Assembly: GCA_028571685.1 (NCBI GenBank)
Contig: CM053141.1
Span: 372,001-436,000, forward strand
DNA: 64,000 bases
From: Heterohyrax brucei
Taxonomy: Eukaryota; Chordata; Mammalia; Hyracoidea; Procaviidae
Reading direction: 5' to 3'
The notes under the pieces were generated by a model. That model was not told the DNA's origin and made no database searches. It was given only the letters and a program-made list of their open reading frames with translations. The stretch's first letter is position 1. Every line of letters starts with the position of its first letter. Below, piece after piece: positions 26,701-34,849 of the stretch. A program made the translations under genes and the position numbers.

Positions 26701-29700
26701 AGTTCATGAACTTAACTGTATAGCTGTCTGTTAGGGAGTTTTTAGCCAGTAAATAAACAACTGTATTGGAACACCATCCGTACTCACCTGACCTGGCCCC
26801 CAAAGACTTTTTTCTTGAAGATACAGGAAATATTGAAAGGAAGACATTTTGATGACATTGCCATTCCAGAAAGAGTTCCAAAATTGCTTTGAAGGTGGAC
26901 TAGGTGCTGGCATCAGTGCATAGCTTCCCAAGGGGAGGACTTAGGAAGGTGCCCATAGTGGTATTCAGCACTGGGGTATGTAGGACAAGTTCGTGAACTT
27001 AATTGGCAGACGTCGTGTATCATAGACTGCTAGGTCTGCCTTTGAAGGAGTAGAGCCAGAGTGCTCCTTAGGAAAAAGGGTGACAAGACTGTATCTCACA
27101 TACTTTGGATATGTAATCGGAGATCTCAGTCCCTGGAGAAGCACATCATGCTTGGTAAAGTAGAAGGTCAGCGAAAAAGAGGAAGACTGTCAATGAGGTG
27201 GATGACACAGTGGCTTCAGCATGCCTTCAAGCACAGCAGCCGTTGTGAGGACGGCGCAGAACTGGGCCGCGTTACCTTCTGTTGTGCGCAGAGTCGCTGT
27301 GAGTCAGGACAAGCGGACGTGCAGGACTGGGCTGTGTTGCGTCCTGTTGCGCACAGGGTTGCTGTGCGTCAGGACCAGTGGGCAGAAAGAAGCCTGTTGC
27401 TTTTCTCTCTGTGCTTCCCTTGCTAAGGACGGCTGAGGACGGCTCCCTGTTGTCTTGTTATCTGGAGAACCTGTGTATGAAGGGAGTGATCTCTTCCTGG
27501 GAAGTTTGATAGAAATTCCTCTGTAAATGCATCCATTACTTTGCTGGCACCCTGTCCTAGTGGCTCTTCTCTTTTCTGTCTGTCCTCTTTGAGTCTCATT
27601 TGGACGATGTGACTCACAGGGACCCTGGTGACTGAAGTGAGAGTGTGTCCCACAGGATTAATGCTTGTTCCGCAGGGCTGGTGCTGGCAGGTTCTGGACA
27701 CATCTTAAGTTTCTTGGTCTTAGCTCCCAACCCAGCCACTTGCCCTGGCTGTCCATGTGGCAGCGCTGCAGGCTGTAACAGGCAGCACGGGCGCCGTGGG
27801 CTGTGGCGGGCAACGTGGGCTGTGGCAGGCAAAGTGGGCCCTGGTGTCCATGTGGCGGGGCCGTGGGCTGTACAGGCCCTGGCTGTGCACACAGCAGCAC
27901 TGTGGGTGTCGCACCCAGTGTGGGCTGGCTGCAGGTGCACTGATTTGGCCCCTGGACTCTCCCTCCCTTTGGGTGACCAGTGTGTGCTCAGGCCTAACAG
28001 TTCCCTAGGTCCCTAGCAGGTCCCTAGCAGGGGCCTTACACAGCCTGCCCAGCTCTCTGTGGGGAGCAGACCTCAGCGCACTCCTGCAGAGGCTGTGCCA
28101 GCCCCTCCGTCAGCACACACAGGGTTCTGCTCTCTGGCATCACAGGCCCTGGTGCCATGAGGCACTCTGCTGATGGTGCAGAGTAAGTTTTATCTCACAC
28201 TAGTGTTAGGGAGAGGCAGTGAGTGCTGTTAGGACTCACCAGGTCCCGCATTACCTGTTTAGCATACTTTAAAATTGTGCATGTCGTCCTGTCCAGAAGT
28301 GTGAAGGCAGGTGCCTCAGGTTCCTTGGACTATTTCTCATTGAGAACATTACGGAGAGCATGGGTCCCCCGACACAGCTGTGGCTGGTGGGCTGATGCCA
28401 GGCTGACGTGTGTTCTCCCTCAGCGGGTGGCGGCAGAGGCACACCGGCGTGTGGTGGTGGAGTACCTGCGTGCTGTCATGCAGAAGCGCATCTCCTTCCG
28501 GGGTGCCGAAGAGCGCAAGGAGGGCGCCGAGCGCATGGTCAGGGAGGCCGAGCAATTCCGCTTCCTCTTCCGGAAGCTGGCGTCAGTGAGTACCCAGCCC
28601 AGGTGACCTGGGGGTAGCAGCTGATGGGTGCAGATGTGCTGCTGTGCAGCCTGCTTGCTGCTGTCCAGCCCAGGACTCTGGGCTGTGAGGATCACCAGCC
28701 CCCTGGGGGAAGCCCCTGCCTTGCTCTCTTGGCAGGAAGGGCTGGGTCCTGGGCCACCTGTGACTTCAGGTGGGGGACTTGTCCCAGGGAAACTGTCACC
28801 ATCAGTGGGTAGTACACAGTTGCCCTGGGGAAGCCACAGTGAGACCTGAACCGTACCCAGCAGACCCTTCCCACCTGAGAGGCTCTCGTGTCCTGTCTCA
28901 CGTTAGAGGCTGATTGTTGCCCGCTGAGTCAGTTCCACAGGCTGCCCTGGCGTTTCTCTTCCAGACTGTCCCTGGGCCCCCTGTGCAGTGCTGAGTGCGC
29001 AGGGAGAGCTCCCCCACTCTGAAGAAACTGGAATGTCCCCCACTGAGTGAGATGCGAAGGGTAACAGATGTGCAGACCTGAGCCATCATGCCCTTCCCCT
29101 GCCCACAGTCAGAGTGAAACTGTGCTGACCATGGCCCTGTTATTCCAGGGCTTTGGGGAGGATGCGGATGGGTACTGTGACACTATCGTGGCCATTGCAG
29201 AGGTCTTCAAGCTCACAGACCCTTCCCTGCTCTACCTGGAGGTCTCCACACTTGTCAGCAAGTACCCAGACATCAGGTAATGGCATGGTGGTCAGGTTGT
29301 GAGTGGTCCCGGGGCAGGTGGTTGGGTCGCATGTGATCACGGGGCAGGTGGTCAGGATGCGAGTGGCCACAGGGCAGGTGGTTAGGGTGTGAGTGAGTGG
29401 TCCCGGGGCGGGTGGTCGGGGCGCGAGTGAGTGGTCCCAGGGCGGGTGGTCGGGGTCTGAGTTGAGTGGTCCCGGGGCGGGTGGTCGGGGTCTGAGTTGA
29501 GTGGTCCCGGGGCGGGTGGTCGGGGTCTGAGTGAGTGGTCGCGGGGCGGGTGGTCGGGGTCTGAGTGGTCGTGGTGTAGGATGTGGTATATGAGTGGTCC
29601 TGGGGCAGAGTGATCATTGTGTGCGTGGTCACCCTGGCTCAGTTGACTGCTTAGTCAGGAGCGGGTGGCCCCGCTGGCTTTCACGAGGTAAGCGTCAGAC

Positions 29701-29927
29701 TTACGTGTGGGTGCCCTGTCTGCATGCTGGGGTTAAACCTTGGCCCCCTCCGTAGGGATGAGCACATTGGTGCACTACTGGCCATGCGGGGGGACGCCAG
29801 CCGGGACATGAAGCAGACCATCATTGAGACGCTAGAGCAGGGCCCGACGCAAGCCAACCCCAACTACGTGCCCCTTTTCAAGGACATCATCGTGCCAAGT
29901 CTGAACGTGGCCAAGCTCCTCAAGTAG
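8592..29927 (+). CDS. EXOC3: EXOC3 (Sec6), exocyst complex component 3, complete coding region over 12 exons
   Basis: Joined exons: 8592-8735, 10184-10403, 11776-12457, 15338-15455, 16931-17056, 18391-18491, 19010-19120, 19213-19363, 22924-23046, 28424-28585, 29149-29276, 29756-29927. The total is 2238 nt, giving 745 codons plus TAG, the length of human EXOC3. Every junction is GT-AG and keeps frame. The product is the Sec6 subunit of the exocyst, which tethers secretory vesicles to the plasma membrane together with EXOC1, EXOC2 and EXOC4. Residues about 35-120 form the N-terminal coiled coil ([15 protein letters not shown], then [10 protein letters not shown]). The rest is the helical-bundle Sec6 domain, with recognisable blocks such as [54 protein letters not shown] and [11 protein letters not shown] at the end. 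ATG 8592 has a strong context (A at -3, G at +4). The first residues read [11 protein letters not shown] recall [10 protein letters not shown] in human. Confidence 0.97.
8736..10183 (+). other. EXOC3: EXOC3 intron after first coding exon
   Basis: A 1448-bp intron. I see no exon, SINE or satellite that I can name in it. It has ordinary AT content with a short GT run near 9970. Confidence 0.7.
10184..10403 (+). CDS. EXOC3: EXOC3 coding exon 2
   Basis: AG 10182-10183, GT 10404-10405. It encodes residues 49-121 from AAIQSQLDG to LKNIFS, the heptad-rich coiled-coil part that mediates assembly with the other subcomplex-1 subunits in the family. It ends one base into codon 122. Confidence 0.95.
11776..12457 (+). 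CDS. EXOC3: EXOC3 coding exon 3 (682 nt, largest)
   Basis: AG 11774-11775, GT 12458-12459. It encodes residues 122-348 ([11 protein letters not shown] to VLNTYT) and two bases of codon 349. The block from SLVTVRRDP through [20 protein letters not shown] and [12 protein letters not shown] is nearly invariant against human. The stretch around [16 protein letters not shown] varies. Confidence 0.96.
12522..12740 (+). repeat. Minisatellite, about 45-bp unit, about 5 degenerate copies
   Basis: Units recur near 12526, 12568, 12614, 12658 and 12704, around the core 'cttctctgacgtag', then 'tgtctgtgtg' and 'ggcccactg'. They lie in the EXOC3 intron directly after the 682-nt exon. Copies differ by substitutions and small gaps. 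Confidence 0.7.
12999..13301 (+). repeat. Minisatellite, about 110-bp unit, nearly 3 copies
   Basis: Units start near 12999, 13110 and 13219. Each contains 'gtctgt' runs, 'gggaactgcttg', 'tgtagcaggt' and 'gcaggatg'. It lies about 260 bp after the 45-bp array in the same EXOC3 intron and shares TCTGTGTG-rich character with it. Confidence 0.7.
14765..14970 (+). mobile_element. tRNA-derived afrotherian SINE
   Basis: The tRNA-like head 'ggtcctggtggtgcacttgt' leads to 'cagtcagaacccacc' (B-box region) and ends in 'gctgtgagtcgggactccat' plus a TTTGGTT-rich tail. These are the hallmarks of the afrotherian SINE class in sense orientation. It is diverged and not a functional tRNA gene. Confidence 0.7.
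15338..15455 (+). CDS. EXOC3: EXOC3 coding exon 4
   Basis: AG 15336-15337 (gatgtag), GT 15456-15457 (gtgagt). It encodes residues 349-388, [15 protein letters not shown] through [15 protein letters not shown]. Its first half is the least conserved part of the C-terminal region against human. Ends in phase 0. Confidence 0.94.
15456..16930 (+). other. EXOC3: EXOC3 intron without recognised elements
   Basis: A 1475-bp intron between coding exons 4 and 5. No additional exon or repeat could be supported. Confidence 0.65.
16931..17056 (+). CDS. EXOC3: EXOC3 coding exon 5
   Basis: AG 16929-16930, GT 17057-17058. It encodes residues 389-430, [13 protein letters not shown] to TTLPAIVFQ, with 42 whole codons. 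Confidence 0.96.
17517..17702 (+). repeat. Degenerate minisatellite with 'gatggtgggagctgctgtg' core
   Basis: 'gatggtgggaactg', 'gatggtgggagctgctgtgc', 'gggcgggagctgctgtgc' and 'gatgggggagctgctgtg' recur at 30-60 bp spacing, with 'cggtgttaga' linkers. It lies in the EXOC3 intron after coding exon 5. Confidence 0.65.
18237..18257 (+). repeat. Poly-T run (21 T)
   Basis: An uninterrupted T run about 130 bp before the acceptor of EXOC3 coding exon 6. A second T-rich run lies at 18191-18208. A 16-bp direct repeat ('ctccctacgactt') follows at about 18275 and 18300. Confidence 0.9.
18391..18491 (+). CDS. EXOC3: EXOC3 coding exon 6
   Basis: AG 18389-18390, GT 18492-18493 (gtatgt). It encodes residues 431-463, [16 protein letters not shown] to QQMNSFLN, and two bases of Arg464. 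A 21-T run lies about 130 bp upstream of the acceptor. Confidence 0.95.
19010..19120 (+). CDS. EXOC3: EXOC3 coding exon 7
   Basis: AG 19008-19009, GT 19121-19122. It completes Arg464 and encodes [13 protein letters not shown] to VNNCQTF, ending two bases into codon 501. The intron that follows is only 92 bp (19121-19212). Confidence 0.95.
19213..19363 (+). CDS. EXOC3: EXOC3 coding exon 8
   Basis: AG 19211-19212, GT 19364-19365. It encodes residues 501-551, [15 protein letters not shown] to [10 protein letters not shown]. Confidence 0.95.
20681..20840 (-). mobile_element. tRNA-derived afrotherian SINE, antisense
   Basis: 'tcatcaggtggattccgagt', 'gggagcagatctccagg', 'cactgaccttttggtttgca' and 'gtttaaccattgg' are the usual blocks of this SINE read from tail to head. 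It is diverged. Confidence 0.65.
21100..22720 (+). mobile_element. RTE (BovB-like) LINE, 5' part: endonuclease and linker region, broken
   Basis: At 21340-21620 the translation reads [17 protein letters not shown], then ILGISEWKW and FIKKSM, the apurinic endonuclease domain of RTE-clade LINEs. Downstream blocks (about 22080-22310, and 22400-22560 with [13 protein letters not shown]) belong to the linker before the reverse transcriptase. Several frameshifts and stops mean it is inactive. It lies on the + strand in the EXOC3 intron before coding exon 9. The reverse transcriptase is missing here; a matching 3' piece lies in the next intron. Confidence 0.8.
22924..23046 (+). CDS. EXOC3: EXOC3 coding exon 9
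   Basis: AG 22922-22923, GT 23047-23048. It encodes residues 552-592, [11 protein letters not shown] to [10 protein letters not shown], 41 whole codons. It sits between two RTE fragments, the 5' part upstream and the 3' part downstream. Confidence 0.96.
24290..24560 (-). mobile_element. L1 ORF2 fragment, antisense
   Basis: On the - strand the translation reads [16 protein letters not shown], a diverged form of the L1 ORF2 block around 'DAEKAFDKIQH' in the reverse transcriptase. It is followed by broken coding sequence. Confidence 0.7.
24948..25085 (-). mobile_element. tRNA-derived afrotherian SINE, antisense
   Basis: 'cattgcatggagtcgatttt', 'cctataggactgaggagaac', 'gtttcccaggagcagctggt' and 'ggattcaaactgcc' mark a clear, moderately diverged copy. 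A second copy follows 30 bp later in the same orientation. Confidence 0.85.
25117..25282 (-). mobile_element. tRNA-derived afrotherian SINE, antisense, second in tandem
   Basis: 'ttgtcgttgtgcaccttcga', 'gtggattccaacttgtagtg', 'gtttccagggagcagctggt' and 'gccaccagtgcccc' show the full body of the same SINE class. Confidence 0.85.
26507..27022. mobile_element. Compound mariner-family element with internal inverted repeat, inserted in RTE
   Basis: The left arm (26529-26673) is the near reverse complement of the right arm (about 26863-27003). Between them lies 'aagttcatgaactt', a perfect 14-bp palindrome, and on the + strand a transposase remnant reading [14 protein letters not shown]. This is the region of the third catalytic Asp in mariner transposases. 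The RTE frame is broken at the left end and resumes at the right end, so the element inserted after the RTE. Exact ends and the TA duplication are not resolved. Confidence 0.75.
27256..27385 (+). repeat. 65-bp tandem duplication in RTE tail
   Basis: 'gcagaactgggc' at 27256 and 'gcaggactgggc' at 27321 start two 65-bp units. Each ends in 'gctgtgagtcaggac' or 'gctgtgcgtcaggac'. The normal tail has one. Confidence 0.75.
28424..28585 (+). CDS. EXOC3: EXOC3 coding exon 10
   Basis: AG 28422-28423, GT 28586-28587 (gtgagt). It encodes residues 593-646, [18 protein letters not shown] to FLFRKLAS, 54 whole codons. CpG-rich third positions are evident. Confidence 0.95.
29149..29276 (+). CDS. EXOC3: EXOC3 coding exon 11
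   Basis: AG 29147-29148, GT 29277-29278. It encodes residues 647-688, [19 protein letters not shown] to LVSKYPDI, plus two bases of Arg689. A G-rich minisatellite begins within about 10 bp of the donor. Confidence 0.95.
29284..29620 (+). repeat. G-rich minisatellite, about 30-36 bp unit, about 10 copies
   Basis: The core 'ggtcccggggcgggtggtcg' followed by 'gggtctgagt(tga)gagt' recurs from just after the EXOC3 exon 11 donor. Copies are most uniform at 29400-29560. The sense strand is G-rich with many GGGG runs. Confidence 0.85.
29756..29927 (+). CDS. EXOC3: EXOC3 last coding exon with stop
   Basis: AG 29754-29755. It completes Arg689 and encodes [19 protein letters not shown] to the end, [16 protein letters not shown] terminus (here [12 protein letters not shown]), residues 690-745. 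Stop TAG is at 29925-29927. The 3' UTR continues in the same exon. Confidence 0.96.
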
Positions 29928-30830
29928 CTGTCGTCTCAGGCTGGCTGTAGATACTTGTGTGACATCCCGCTCCTGCTCTCGGGAATGTGTGTTGGCAGTG
30001 TGGACTTCGAGGACTCTTAGTCTGCCGGTTCAGGTATGAGCGCTGGCCTTCCCAGGCGCTGAAGCTCTGTTGCAAAGGCTGCACTTGGACAGGGTGTGTG
30101 AGGACCAGGTGTTGTGACAGCTGAGAACTCTGGGCAGTGGGCGTCAGACTTCAGGGGCCTTTGGTGGTTTTTGCAGGGGATGTTGGGTGAGCGTGGCCTG
30201 TGCTGGGCACTGGCTGCACCACACGGTGTGCGGTGTGCGGTGTGAGGCTGTCCTGCTGCCAGCCAGAGGGCCCCAGATGTCGTCGTTCTGGAAGTTGTGG
30301 TCCTCTTACCCGAATGTCCTGCCAGGACCAGGGGTTGGATGCAGCTAGGCCCTGGGAGGCAGGCCTGGGCACTGTCCAGTAGGGGTTTGGGTGCAGTTGT
30401 ACCACGGGGCTCAGGGGTTTTGGGGTCTGACCTCCCAAGATCCTTCCCCAGTTGGGAAGCTTACGTGCTGTGTCCTCCCTCAGCCCCATCCCTGCCCCTG
30501 CTCCTGGCATCCAGTGTGGTACTGCCCTCAGCGTGCCACATCTCAGAGGGGCTGAATGTCTAGCCTGGTGGGTGGCACCAAGTAGATCGTTTTAACAGGT
30601 AGAGGGCCAACATTAAGAGCGTGAATTTGGAGACGCATGCATTAAAGTGAACAATTACGTGGTGTTGTGTATTTGAAGATGTGTAAGTCTTAATGATGTC
30701 CCTTTCCACGAGGTAGCGTCTCTGTGTGGTGTCTGCCCTCAGTGCTGGTGTCACATGTGTGTTATTCTTTAATTTCAAACCAACTTCATTTAAAAAGTAT
30801 GGCCACAATAAAAACAAAGCTATTTCCTCT
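29928..30830 (+). other. EXOC3: EXOC3 3' UTR (end inferred)
   Basis: The sequence after the stop runs to the first canonical AATAAA. It contains no other exon. A short GTGTGCG run (30228-30245) is the only repeat noted. The end is inferred from the hexamer; later sites such as the one near 31684 are possible. Confidence 0.55.
30807..30812 (+). terminator. EXOC3: Polyadenylation signal AATAAA, candidate for EXOC3
   Basis: The first AATAAA hexamer I found downstream of the EXOC3 stop, in AT-rich context, about 880 bp after the stop codon. Confidence 0.5.
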
Positions 30831-33535
30831 GACTTTTCTTATGCTGCTATTATGGGCACTGGGAGGACAGCGTCAGGTTCTCTTGATTTAGCAGAGAACG
30901 CATTTGCCCTGTTCCTTCACCCTAGACTGCCCACCTTGGTAGATAAAGCATCCTCTCACCATCCTTCCTTGTTTCAGGGATTCCCTAAACTCCCCCGGCC
31001 TGAGGTGCGGGGTGGGAGGACAATGAGGGGGAGAGGCCAAGGCTGAATCCTGTTAGCTCCTCCCTAGAGACTGAGACCTTGGTTTTGGGAGCAGATCCTT
31101 GGCCAGGGTGCAGTGGCGGGTGAGGGAGCTGGTGTACAGGCTGGTGCTCTCCCCAGAGGAGCGGTGTCAGGCTACAGAGTGCTGCTGGGAAGGGATGGTT
31201 CACAGGGAGGCTGGTGTGTCTCATGGGGGTGTGGGGACCAAGGGCGTGCTGCCTCCCTGAGCCTCAGTTTCCCCTTTGTAAAAATAACCTGCAACTCAGG
31301 TGAAAGAATCTCTCCAGTTAGAAAATGTCTTGATTCTGGACTTTATTCAGTGGGAGTCCCAGGAAACAGGGAGGCAGAGATCCCTGAACACCCTGTGCCC
31401 TCGAACCTCCTGTGCTGACTGACAGCACTGGGGGGCGTCGGCCACCGTCTCCCTCCGCCAGCCCGGGGAGGCCAGGGGTCTCCTGGCAGAGCAGAGGGAT
31501 GGGTGTGCACAGAGATGGGCTTGGACGCATCCCCCCTCCACCACCCATCTGAGACCTTGTAGCAACATGAAAATGATTTGTCGGCTCATGGTTAGACTGC
31601 TGGAGAGCAGCATCTGGACTCCCTGTGGGTGTGCCGGTTCCCTTTTGTTTTTACATTAAGCATTTAAAAGGACTTCACTCTTAAAATAAAAAGTGTCTCC
31701 TTGACCAGTGGAGTTCACAGGCAGCTGTGTGGGGGGTACCGAGGGGCAGGAAAGCCTGTGTCCAGTCCTCCCTGACGCCTGGGTTCTATGAGAGCTGAGA
31801 CATGCCCACACCCTTCTTCCCTTCAGCGCACCCCCATCTCTGCCTCACCCACCAGCTGCATCTCCAGCTGACCTCAAAATACCTTCCACACTGGCTTCCC
31901 AGGCTAACTGACCATCCTCTTCCTTCTCCACTTTGTACCAGAAGAGTGTTCTGGAAATTCATACCCCTTCACGTTACCTGCTCAGAGGCCTTCAAAGCCC
32001 TGAAAGTTCTCGGAACCAAGGCCAGTCCTTGCCTACCTGGGCCCTTTCTGGGTTTTGGGTCCTCAGGCACTCACCCATCAGTGCCTGGGCTGGAGGTGGC
32101 TGCTGTACCTGCTGCCTGCGTCCCAGCTGCCACTCCCCGCCCTTCTTGCTGCGTCTAGTTCTGACCCGCTGTAACAGGTCTGAGGGGTTGCTGATGGGCG
32201 TTGGCGCAGTCATTGCCCAGCCCCCAAAGGTGTGCCACAGCAACTCGTCACACCTTGGAGTCGATAAACTGACTTGAGTGCCCAAACAATGTGGCAACAT
32301 CTGTGTGAGGCTGCTCTGAATTCTAGATATGATTCTTAAACCACAAAGTCTGCATCCAAAAATGCCTTGAAAAAGTTTTTAATAGACTCAATCAAGATAC
32401 TGTTGCAGGGGTCGGGTGAAGGGGCCCCCTACCCAGACCCAACAGCGCTGTCAGGAGAGCATTTTAAGGCACATCGTGTCCGGTTAGGATTGCAGGGTGA
32501 CTGCGATTGTGTTCACAAAACCTGTGTCGCCTCTCAGAACCAGATGCATTTCCCTTCCAGTTCTGGGGAATCCTTGTCACAGTGTGTCAGTGGTGTGCCC
32601 TGTTGGACACCGTAACAACGTCATCCTCAAGAAGAGGTGGACATGAGGAATAGTGATTTCTCAAAGGAGTGCACTTCGCAGAGTCTGCTACAAAGTAGGC
32701 CAAAGTTCAGTATTAAATAAATAGGAATTCTTCCCTACTAAAATTTTACAAGTTTTCCTAAGGAAATACATTCATATGACTGTTGACATTCTCTTTCGCA
32801 AGGACAAAAACAGTATTCTTGTTGATGTGGTGTGTCGCAGTACTGGGGTTCCCAACACTGGGCAGACAGACAGAACCTGCTCAACTGCCCTTACACACGT
32901 GACATGTGGGGAGGAACCCACACCATCTGGGGTCAGTGAGGCTTTCTCGGAGACTTCCATTCCCTGTGGGTGTGCGTCATGCGTGCAGTTCACACAGACA
33001 CAGGAAACCTCTTGAAATGGGGCCTGAAGTGGAGCCCCCAGGGGAATGTGGACCTGTGACGCCAAGTGGCTGCCTTGTCCCTTCTCTGCTGACTTGCCAG
33101 CTTGGGAGCTGCGCCACCTGTTTTCTTGAGTCGGCCTCTTGCATGAGGCACAGAGGACTGACCAGGGACAGGGCCCTCATGGGGGCGGCTGACGTGCCGG
33201 ACTGGCTCGTGCTCTGTTCTGGGCCCCAGGGAGTTATTTGGGGAAGCAGTTTTGCTCTATCTGGCCACCGAGACTTCACTGTGGCCAGGACTCAGCAGTG
33301 TCCTGGACAAAGTGATCTTTGCAGTGAGAAGACAGAGCATACATTTTTCTAAAGATACAATTGATCACTCTAGCTCATTGGTTAGGGCTGGCCTGGGGGT
33401 TCTCTGTTGAGATCACCAGTTTGCAGTCTTTGTTCCACAGACACAGGCTGGATCTTGTGCTCAGAGTGTTGGTTAAAACAGACAATGAAAGAACAACTTT
33501 GGAAGACCAGACTTGACCTGCAGTGGCTAAGCTAC

Positions 33536-33700
33536 CCCCAAACCAAACCGCCTGGTGTCATGTCGATTCTGACTAAGTGACCCTACTGGACAAAGTAGAA
33601 CTGCCCCGTGGGGCCTCAGAGAAGTGCGGGGGTGGGAGGGTTCCGACTGCCAGTCTGTTAATCAGCAGTAGAGCTGTTAACCACTGGCCACCAGCTAGTG
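33536..33700 (-). mobile_element. tRNA-derived afrotherian SINE, antisense
   Basis: 'tgtcatgtcgattctgacta', 'gtagaactgccccgtggggc' and 'gagctgttaaccactggcca' are the body and head of this SINE class. It is diverged, with a G-rich insertion in the middle. Confidence 0.75.
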
Positions 33701-34849
33701 ACTGGAGAGCTGAGAAACTCGGGGATCCCAGAACGAATGAACTTCTGTCAGTGATGATGCAAAAGTCATAGAGGGTTCTCTGTGCTGGTAAACTCCACGG
33801 TGACGTTTTCCTGTTTCCTGTAACAGTAAAGCTGTGAACAGAAAATTGTGGATTTCTTCGATCAAGGACTCCATATACAGTATTAAAAGAATACAAACTT
33901 AAATAACTCCTGACCTAGGACGGCTTTGAGAACCTAAAGTGTCAGAAATTGATCGTAAGACAGAAGGAGTAATTCCATTTTCCTGAGGAGAGTCTGGTTT
34001 GCGTTACATAAGCTGATAGGAGTACTCTTGTACCTGCAGTCCCTGAATCGTGTGCTGGGTCCCCAGAGCAAACCCCCCAGCAGCCGTGCAGGTGGCTTGC
34101 ATGGGAATTGCTGAGGAAGGCTCTCAGAGCCCAACGTTTTGACTACAGGTGTGCTCACTTGGAGAGCATCTCCTCCCCAGAACTCAGAGACCCTGAGACT
34201 TGTTATGGGTGCATGGGGACGACAGAGCTATGGCATCCTGGGGACAGGCCCAGGGTCTCAGACAATAGTCCTGCAGGGCCGGAGGCCCAGGTGTCATCCT
34301 CCGGGAAGCCATAGGCCCTGTCCACCTTCCTCCATGTACTGGGGAAACAGCTGCTTTGTGTGCTGAGGCTCGAAGACGCCGAGGAGCCGTCCAGGACCCC
34401 ACAATCTTTATAAAATCCGGGACTTTCTATGTTAAACAGTCATTACTTATAAAATTCGCCGACATTGCCGACTCTCATCCACCGATGACTCAGTCTGCTG
34501 GAGTCCTGCCGCTCCGGCCCGTGGGGCCACCTTCAAATCCAGCAGGGCACTGGTCCTTCGGGGCGGGGTGGTGCCTGGCACCCACAGCCATCACACCTGA
34601 CCATGCTCAAGGGGGGTCGGCGCCAGGACCTTCTCTTCTAGGTCTGCTAGGTCCTCATCTCCAGGCACAGCCCAGGCCCCGGGACACACCCCCGTCCCTG
34701 GGAACATCCATGGGGGAGGCGCATTCTGTCCCTGGGGACGACTCCTTCCCAGGGCGCGCAGACATGCCTCGCCCGGCTGGTGATCTTGGTTCCACACGCT
34801 CCTCCACGCTCTCACAGTGGCGTCTCCTCCTGCTCCAGAGAGTGTGGCG

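Larger units (their letters stand above)
25455..27435 (+). mobile_element. RTE (BovB-like) LINE, 3' part: reverse transcriptase to tail, interrupted by mariner
   Basis: Broken frames give the start of the reverse transcriptase ([17 protein letters not shown] at about 25558), the catalytic YADD at 26052-26063 within [15 protein letters not shown], and [13 protein letters not shown]. They continue with FLGS-like 'LILLGSTVN', FESWTAE and, after the insertion, [15 protein letters not shown] with the SINE-like tail. A mariner copy interrupts it at about 26507-27022. Many stops and frameshifts are present, so it is inactive. It is on the + strand in the EXOC3 intron after coding exon 9. Confidence 0.85.
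23047..28423 (+). other. EXOC3: Large EXOC3 intron rich in repeats
   Basis: A 5377-bp intron. 23047-24289 and 27436-28423 show no named element; the middle holds an L1 piece, two SINEs and the RTE with mariner. A weak SINE-like stretch at about 24685-24800 was not resolved. Confidence 0.7.
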
